A stretch of 64,000 nt of DNA, from assembly GCA_026419785.1 (NCBI GenBank), contig JAODTK010001444.1:930001-994000 (forward strand), written 5' to 3'. Numbering within the stretch: position 1 is the first letter of the stretch; the number at the start of each line of letters is the position of its first letter. A program made the position numbers and the translations under genes. Below are positions 58,946-64,000 of this stretch, one piece after another. Origin of the DNA: Sclerodactyla briareus. Its lineage: Eukaryota > Echinodermata > Holothuroidea > Dendrochirotida > Sclerodactylidae. The notes under the pieces were generated by a model. It was not told the origin of the DNA. It saw only the letters and a program-made list of their open reading frames with translations, and ran no database searches.

Positions 58946-61900
58946 GGATTGCCAGTATAAAGCAGCAATGATGTTTCACAACGGTTTAAGAATAATTTAC
59001 ACAGCTGATCTAACCATATTAACAGTTATGCATTGGCTCCAATCCCCAGTAGGACTCATAACACCAAGTCATTTGTCACGCCATGCAACTTAATTAAAAA
59101 CCTTCGTGCAGGTAGAGCGGTGACAGTGGTTAGTATAATCCTGTATTGGGCACCACTCAAGCTCATATGGATTGTATAAAATGAAAGCTGGCAGGCAATA
59201 TCACTTTATATTAGGTGTTTCATATTCTAATGAAGCATATTTCAGGTAACTGGATTCCAGTAATGAGGGATGCACAGGATAAATATATATTTAGGTAAAG
59301 CTGAAACAATACTAGTAGATAGAAATAAGCATCTTCACTTGGTGAATGAGATAGAGGGGAGGGGGTTGGTATAGGGGGGGGGGGGGGGCAGTGCGTATCA
59401 CTACAATCCAAATCATGTTTATACAGTATCATCGAGGGGAAAACCAAAGAAAATTAGCAATAGGGAACTCTGGGAAAAAAGCATTCAACAGTTTACTTAC
59501 TGCAAAAGCCTTCCATTAAGCAGCCAATGACCAGGAGACATTAAATTACACTTTTAGCTCCTGGTCCAGTGGTTTTGGTGGAACCAGGAGCTGTTTTCCC
59601 AGGACCAGGAGCCATTTGTTAAAATTATGTTATGAATTGAGATTTTATGATGCGGTTTGATAGTACGAGTATGTATGTCAAAACATAACATTCACATTGC
59701 TCAAGTGTTATCGTTAATATAATGATAGTAATCCAGATGAATAAGCACTGAGCAGAAGGCCTACCCAGTGAACCACCATCTATGTCACTCACTGACATCA
59801 CCCCAATGTGCCACCCTATTTTCTGCAGGCAGTAGTAGTTGCATCACTTGCTGAATCTATTAATGACAAAGTGTTTTGTTTCTCTCTTTTGATTTACTCA
59901 CTGTGCAATTTGTTAGTGTTTTGGGATTGATCATTGCCCCCTTCCCTCCCATGGCCCCATACCTCCCCACCCCCTCGGCATCCCTCAAAGTACAAAAACC
60001 TAGTATCAGGCCTATCAATAATCAAACGAGTGGCTAAAGTAAGAAGAAATTCCCCAAACCAAAGGAGCCAAGCCAAATATACTGACCGTTTTCTGAGCGA
60101 TCCCCTTTTTTTTTTTCAGCAGTATTTGCTTTATTATGTTCAAACTGTTTTGTGGTGCACAGTATATCAACACAGCTCATTGAATATTCCCCAAAATACA
60201 CCTGGTGCCCTGTGAGAACAAGATCACTTGTTGAAAAAACCCCTAAGTGATTGGTGGTGATGATTTACTACGGAACTTTTTCTCATTGAAACAGGTTCAC
60301 ACATGCGAAGTGATAACTAAAAAGAAAGAAAGTAAGTATCGATTGCCAATGTGTGATCAAATCCCCAACACACTGTATTATAGTACTGTATTGTTGCTAA
60401 TGTGGACACTGGCACATGTTGGTCAATAAAACCAAAATATTCATGTATTAGCGACTGGAAAAGAGTAATTAAATATCACTTGTCTCTCTCATAGGCATGA
60501 TGCATGATCAATTTATTTTTGTTTCTGAAGTTTCAGATTCTATTCCATGAGCTATAATGTCATATTTAAAGATGTTTTAAGATTAGGAGTGAAAGGAGTT
60601 TAATTTAACGCTCGATCGCAAATTTGAGGTTGAAAAAAAAAGGTTATCATAAGTACAACACTGTGCCATAAGCAAACGTACAACATTAGGCTATACATAG
60701 CGATCTTCCGAAAATTTGGTGATCATAATTTCCTTTGATTGTAGGTTTTAGTATTTGGTTTGGCAAAAAACACCTTCAATCCTGCCTCATACCTTGTTTG
60801 TGAAGAATTTCATTAATTGTATGTGTTTTCGGGCAGTAGTACTTCAATTATTATGCTAATAATTTACTACTATAACTGAAAAAATTCCAAGGACATGATG
60901 GTTTTGCTGTCACAGCGCCGCGAGCACCGCATACATATACAGCCTGGTTCGCCATGCAGTAGTTTGGGAAATTTGCGTGGTTGCTGGGGCCTCACAGCAA
61001 CGGGCGATGAACAATTATTCTTTTGCACCCAACTGGAAGATGATCGAACTTGATTTGGATATTTATCAGAACACATAGAATGCAACCTTTCTTTTTTTTT
61101 TTTTTTTTCCGTGCACATGCAACTTTTCCTGTGAACCTCATCAGTGGTATTCATGTTTTCAATAGCGAAGCAATGAGTTTCAGTTGTAAAGTATAGTACG
61201 CACATCGTTTCCCATCACCTAAACTTAGAATCTCGTACATCGCCTGCTGCAACAGCTTTGTTAAGAAGCCATAGCAGCTTCCTTGTCCCCCGGGTACTCG
61301 ATTCTGCACCGTTATTAACCACGTGTGCCAGTGCCTATAGTTTTTGCAATATAGTGAGTGGAATGTACAGTATCATGGCATGATCGCAAACATCGTGCAG
61401 GATTGTTCATGTGCTACGATCGAGTCAGCATTATTTTCTGGTATGCAGTGATGCTCGGTTATCAATGAAAAAAAAAAAAAATTCAGGCTGCTTGGATTAC
61501 GGAACTCCGAGAGTAGATTATAACGATTAGAGTAATTTATAGTTTGCTATTCCGGATCATCTCAAATTCGACCAGGCGGCGGTGAAGGGGAAAATAAGGT
61601 GTCGCTGGGCATGCAAGAAAGGAAAGAAAGGAGCACACCAGGAGCAAAATTACCAGAACCATGTGGTAAAAATGCTGGCGCCCGGATATGGAAGCCTGGG
61701 TTTATTGACCGTGCATCAATAGGGTGCAGCTATTGTGCTGCATGCAGCTCAAACATATAAACCTCATCAATATATAGATGCAGGTGTCGGCCATAGGTTC
61801 CAAAACCCGTGGTTTAGAGGGAATATGTCTCGCAATAACACATGAAGTCATATGGACATCACCCCATATTACGTACTGATATACGGTAGCAATCGATTGT

Positions 61901-62793
61901 ATTGAAACAATTGTCAATCATGCAAACACGCCATTGCTTTTCACCAGGCAACAAGCATATTTCAACCATTAAAAATACTAATAAGTCAGTTCTGTGGGCC
62001 ATACTTACAGGGCACGTTACTTGATTCACTTGTGAACAATCCATAAGAAACCATTGCACCGAAAAGAACAAACATTGGAGGGTTGATTGGTGAAAATGAA
62101 AATTGATCCTCCTGGTGGTGTGGGTTGATCTGCTATTTACAGTGAGGGATCAGTATTTCCTCCTTCATTGACTTGAACCTTAGGTGAGTTCAAATAGGTC
62201 GGAGGCAGAGTAGGTGGTTGTCCAGGGACGTCTGAAATCCAAATCTCAAGCTTGTGGGGCTGGGATATAAATGTATTTTTCAATGTTTGACCTCAGATGA
62301 CCAAAATCCACCCCAAAAATTTCAAAATTCCCACCCCCCCCCTTTGAAACCTCTCACCACATACCCACAAACCGTCATCACACCTTGCGGAAAGATAGAA
62401 TCTTGGGAAAGGCAGGCAGGGTTACAATATGGTACATATTGAGCAATACTTTGCAAAATGTAGCGGAATCTGTTACAAATTTATAGAATGATGGGCCTAT
62501 GTTAACTAATGATTGCCACACACTGTTTTAACATGATCCAGGGCAGGTGCATGGAATGCCATCCAGCCTGATCTGCCAAGGGTCCTTACTGAATGCTTAC
62601 AGTTCACCAGCAGGCGGCAGGACTGATGCGCATTTGTAAACAGTGGCAATCACAAACAATTTATCAGCGGATGAGGGTGAGGCCATAACTCAGAGAGCAG
62701 TCGCTGCCTCTCTCGCCCAATCTCCCTCTAGCTAGCCTGTAATGATTATAACGAGCCCAGTGTTTACCAGTTTCACAGAGGATTCGACGGAAT
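58946..62793. other. no gene recognised; short repeats and CpG patches
   Basis: CCAGGAGC occurs as a short direct repeat at 59585-59612. G-runs (59376-59388) and T-runs (61091-61108) are present. 60895-61060 and 61220-61320 are relatively CpG-rich and could be regulatory or 5' exon sequence, but no coding or promoter element can be supported. A 111-codon minus frame at 60870-61205 runs through the T-run and looks incidental. Confidence 0.4.
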
Positions 62794-62998
62794 ATGGATG
62801 ACATTGAAATCGAAAGATGGAGGAGTAACCGCCTTATTGATTGGTATGTATGAAATTAGGAAATCCCCAGTCACGATGAAGGTCGGCGAAGGATTTGCGA
62901 CTTGGAGAAGACAAATTGACAAGATGAGAAGAGAGCAGCGAGTAGATTTTCAGGACCTTAGACGACATAACACTAAAAGGCTTCATAGTGAGTCCTGA
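62794..62998 (+). CDS. possible short coding exon, frame changes mid-way
   Basis: From an ATG at 62794 the plus strand reads MDDIEIERWRSNRLIDWYV, then a stop. A second frame over the following ~120 bases reads KSPVTMKVGEGFATWRRQID and KMRREQRVDFQDLRRHNTKR to a TGA at 62996. The two parts together look like one basic, helix-rich protein interrupted by a small indel around 62845-62860. Alternatively the GTATGT there (after GATTG) is a real donor and only the first 16 codons are coding. No family recognised. CpG-bearing sequence upstream would suit a 5' UTR. Confidence 0.3.
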
Positions 62999-64000
62999 CT
63001 GCTTGGACAAGACACAAGGACTAAATGGCAGAATGGTACCGCGCATTATGGGCACATAGGATTATGTCGCATGAATATCTCATTTTCACGAAAAATGTCT
63101 TATCTTGATCATGCAATAGGGTTCCTGTGCTCTTAATAAGAAAAGTACACACACATTTCAACGATAATCAGACTGAGCATTCTGATCTTTATTCAAACTC
63201 AGAAGGTTCTCAAGTTTGGACTCTGTTGACCTTTCCATGACCCAAAATAATGGCGCTCATGTAAGTGTTAGCGATAAGGAAAACATTTTGGAGGGAATTC
63301 CCTCCAATAATTTTGGGGGGGAGGGGATTCAAATCTAGGAGAGACCTTATCTTCCGGCCATTTTTCGCCAAAAATTTCTTCACAAGTGCAGGCGGCGACG
63401 AAAAATAACTATAAACTAAAAACTTCCATGGACTTGCCCTGTGGGTAACGACAGTATACTACGTCACGTACACTTAACTAATCATGCACTCTTAATAAGC
63501 CTATATATTGTGCTTGGTCGTGAGTTGAGACCTAAATACCCTGGGATCTGAAACTAGTTGCAAAACCTTACAGCACCGAAAAGTACCATATTCCCACCGA
63601 AAGGCCACATCGTTATCGGCAATTTTTTTTATGATCCGCATTTTTATGTTGTCATATGGTAAAATTGTATTTTGCAGGAAAAAATGTCCAAAATCTAAAA
63701 TAATTATTACCAAATTCTAGAGGTAGGACTATTCCTGTTGATTTATATCACTTTGTTACATGAGGCCCAGTTCAGCCTAAAAATAAAATCCAATATTGAG
63801 ACACATTCATGAATAATGTGCTTCAGACTATTAAATTGACCCATTTAAATGTCTTGTTCCATGTAAATGTTATGTGGAAAAAAAAAATCAGAGTGCATTT
63901 GTTTACTACGTTATTTTACAGTGATTTGCTACCAGAAGCACATGGTCATAACTAGGACGTTTGCCTGTGCCAGTTTGCGAAATGTTAAGGAGAAGCAGTA
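62999..64000. other. no gene recognised to window end
   Basis: AT-rich, with a G-run near 63315-63325 and A-runs. A 70-codon minus frame at 63501-63713 resembles nothing known. Confidence 0.5.

Overview
The window looks like nuclear DNA from an animal, most likely a marine invertebrate. It is AT-rich, has no operons or dense coding, and is dominated by tandem arrays, interspersed repeats, homopolymer runs and intron-like sequence. The only securely recognised gene is a conventional (alpha/beta/gamma-type) protein kinase C on the minus strand. Two consecutive exons of its C2 domain lie at 28371-28530 and 18987-19212. They are joined by a phase-2 intron of about 9.2 kb that contains a 4.8-kb minisatellite. 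The rest of the kinase (C1 domains to the right, kinase domain to the left) was not found here. I infer 'marine invertebrate' from the repeat style and a PKC sequence close to, but not identical with, vertebrate PKC beta. The exact taxon cannot be fixed.

Layout. 0-9 kb: a 66-bp repeat at the very edge, a perfect long hairpin (1931-2004), a CT-rich minisatellite (2030-2502), and a ~56-bp minisatellite (6712-8880) interrupted by a piece of a dispersed repeat and followed by a 32-bp array. 9-19 kb: a decayed mobile-element fragment, a dispersed repeat copy, 116-bp repeats and a tRNA-headed SINE. 19-28.5 kb: the PKC exons and their intron, with the ~61-bp array, a ~50-nt C-run, a possible WD-repeat-like exon and a second copy of the decayed element. 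28.5-43 kb: 150-bp units, a possible small two-exon gene (31334-32086), a dispersed repeat copy, a ~595-bp tandem array, a CA-rich microsatellite and a second SINE.

43-48.7 kb is the strangest part. It is a sharply bounded GC- and CpG-rich block, internally built of degenerate ~78-bp, ~188-bp and ~110-bp repeats. It is flanked by an inverted pair of ~100-bp sequences, with a further 46-bp inverted repeat nested at its left edge. No protein domain or rRNA is recognisable in it. It is the best candidate here for an undescribed element. 50.3-51.1 kb holds another dispersed repeat copy, 54.6-58.9 kb an 84-bp array of about 50 copies, and 62.8 kb a possible short coding exon.

Two cautions apply. 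The broken PKC exon and the many one-base gaps within arrays suggest residual indel errors in the assembly, so disrupted reading frames should not automatically be read as pseudogenes. Also, repeat copy numbers and boundaries were judged by eye.
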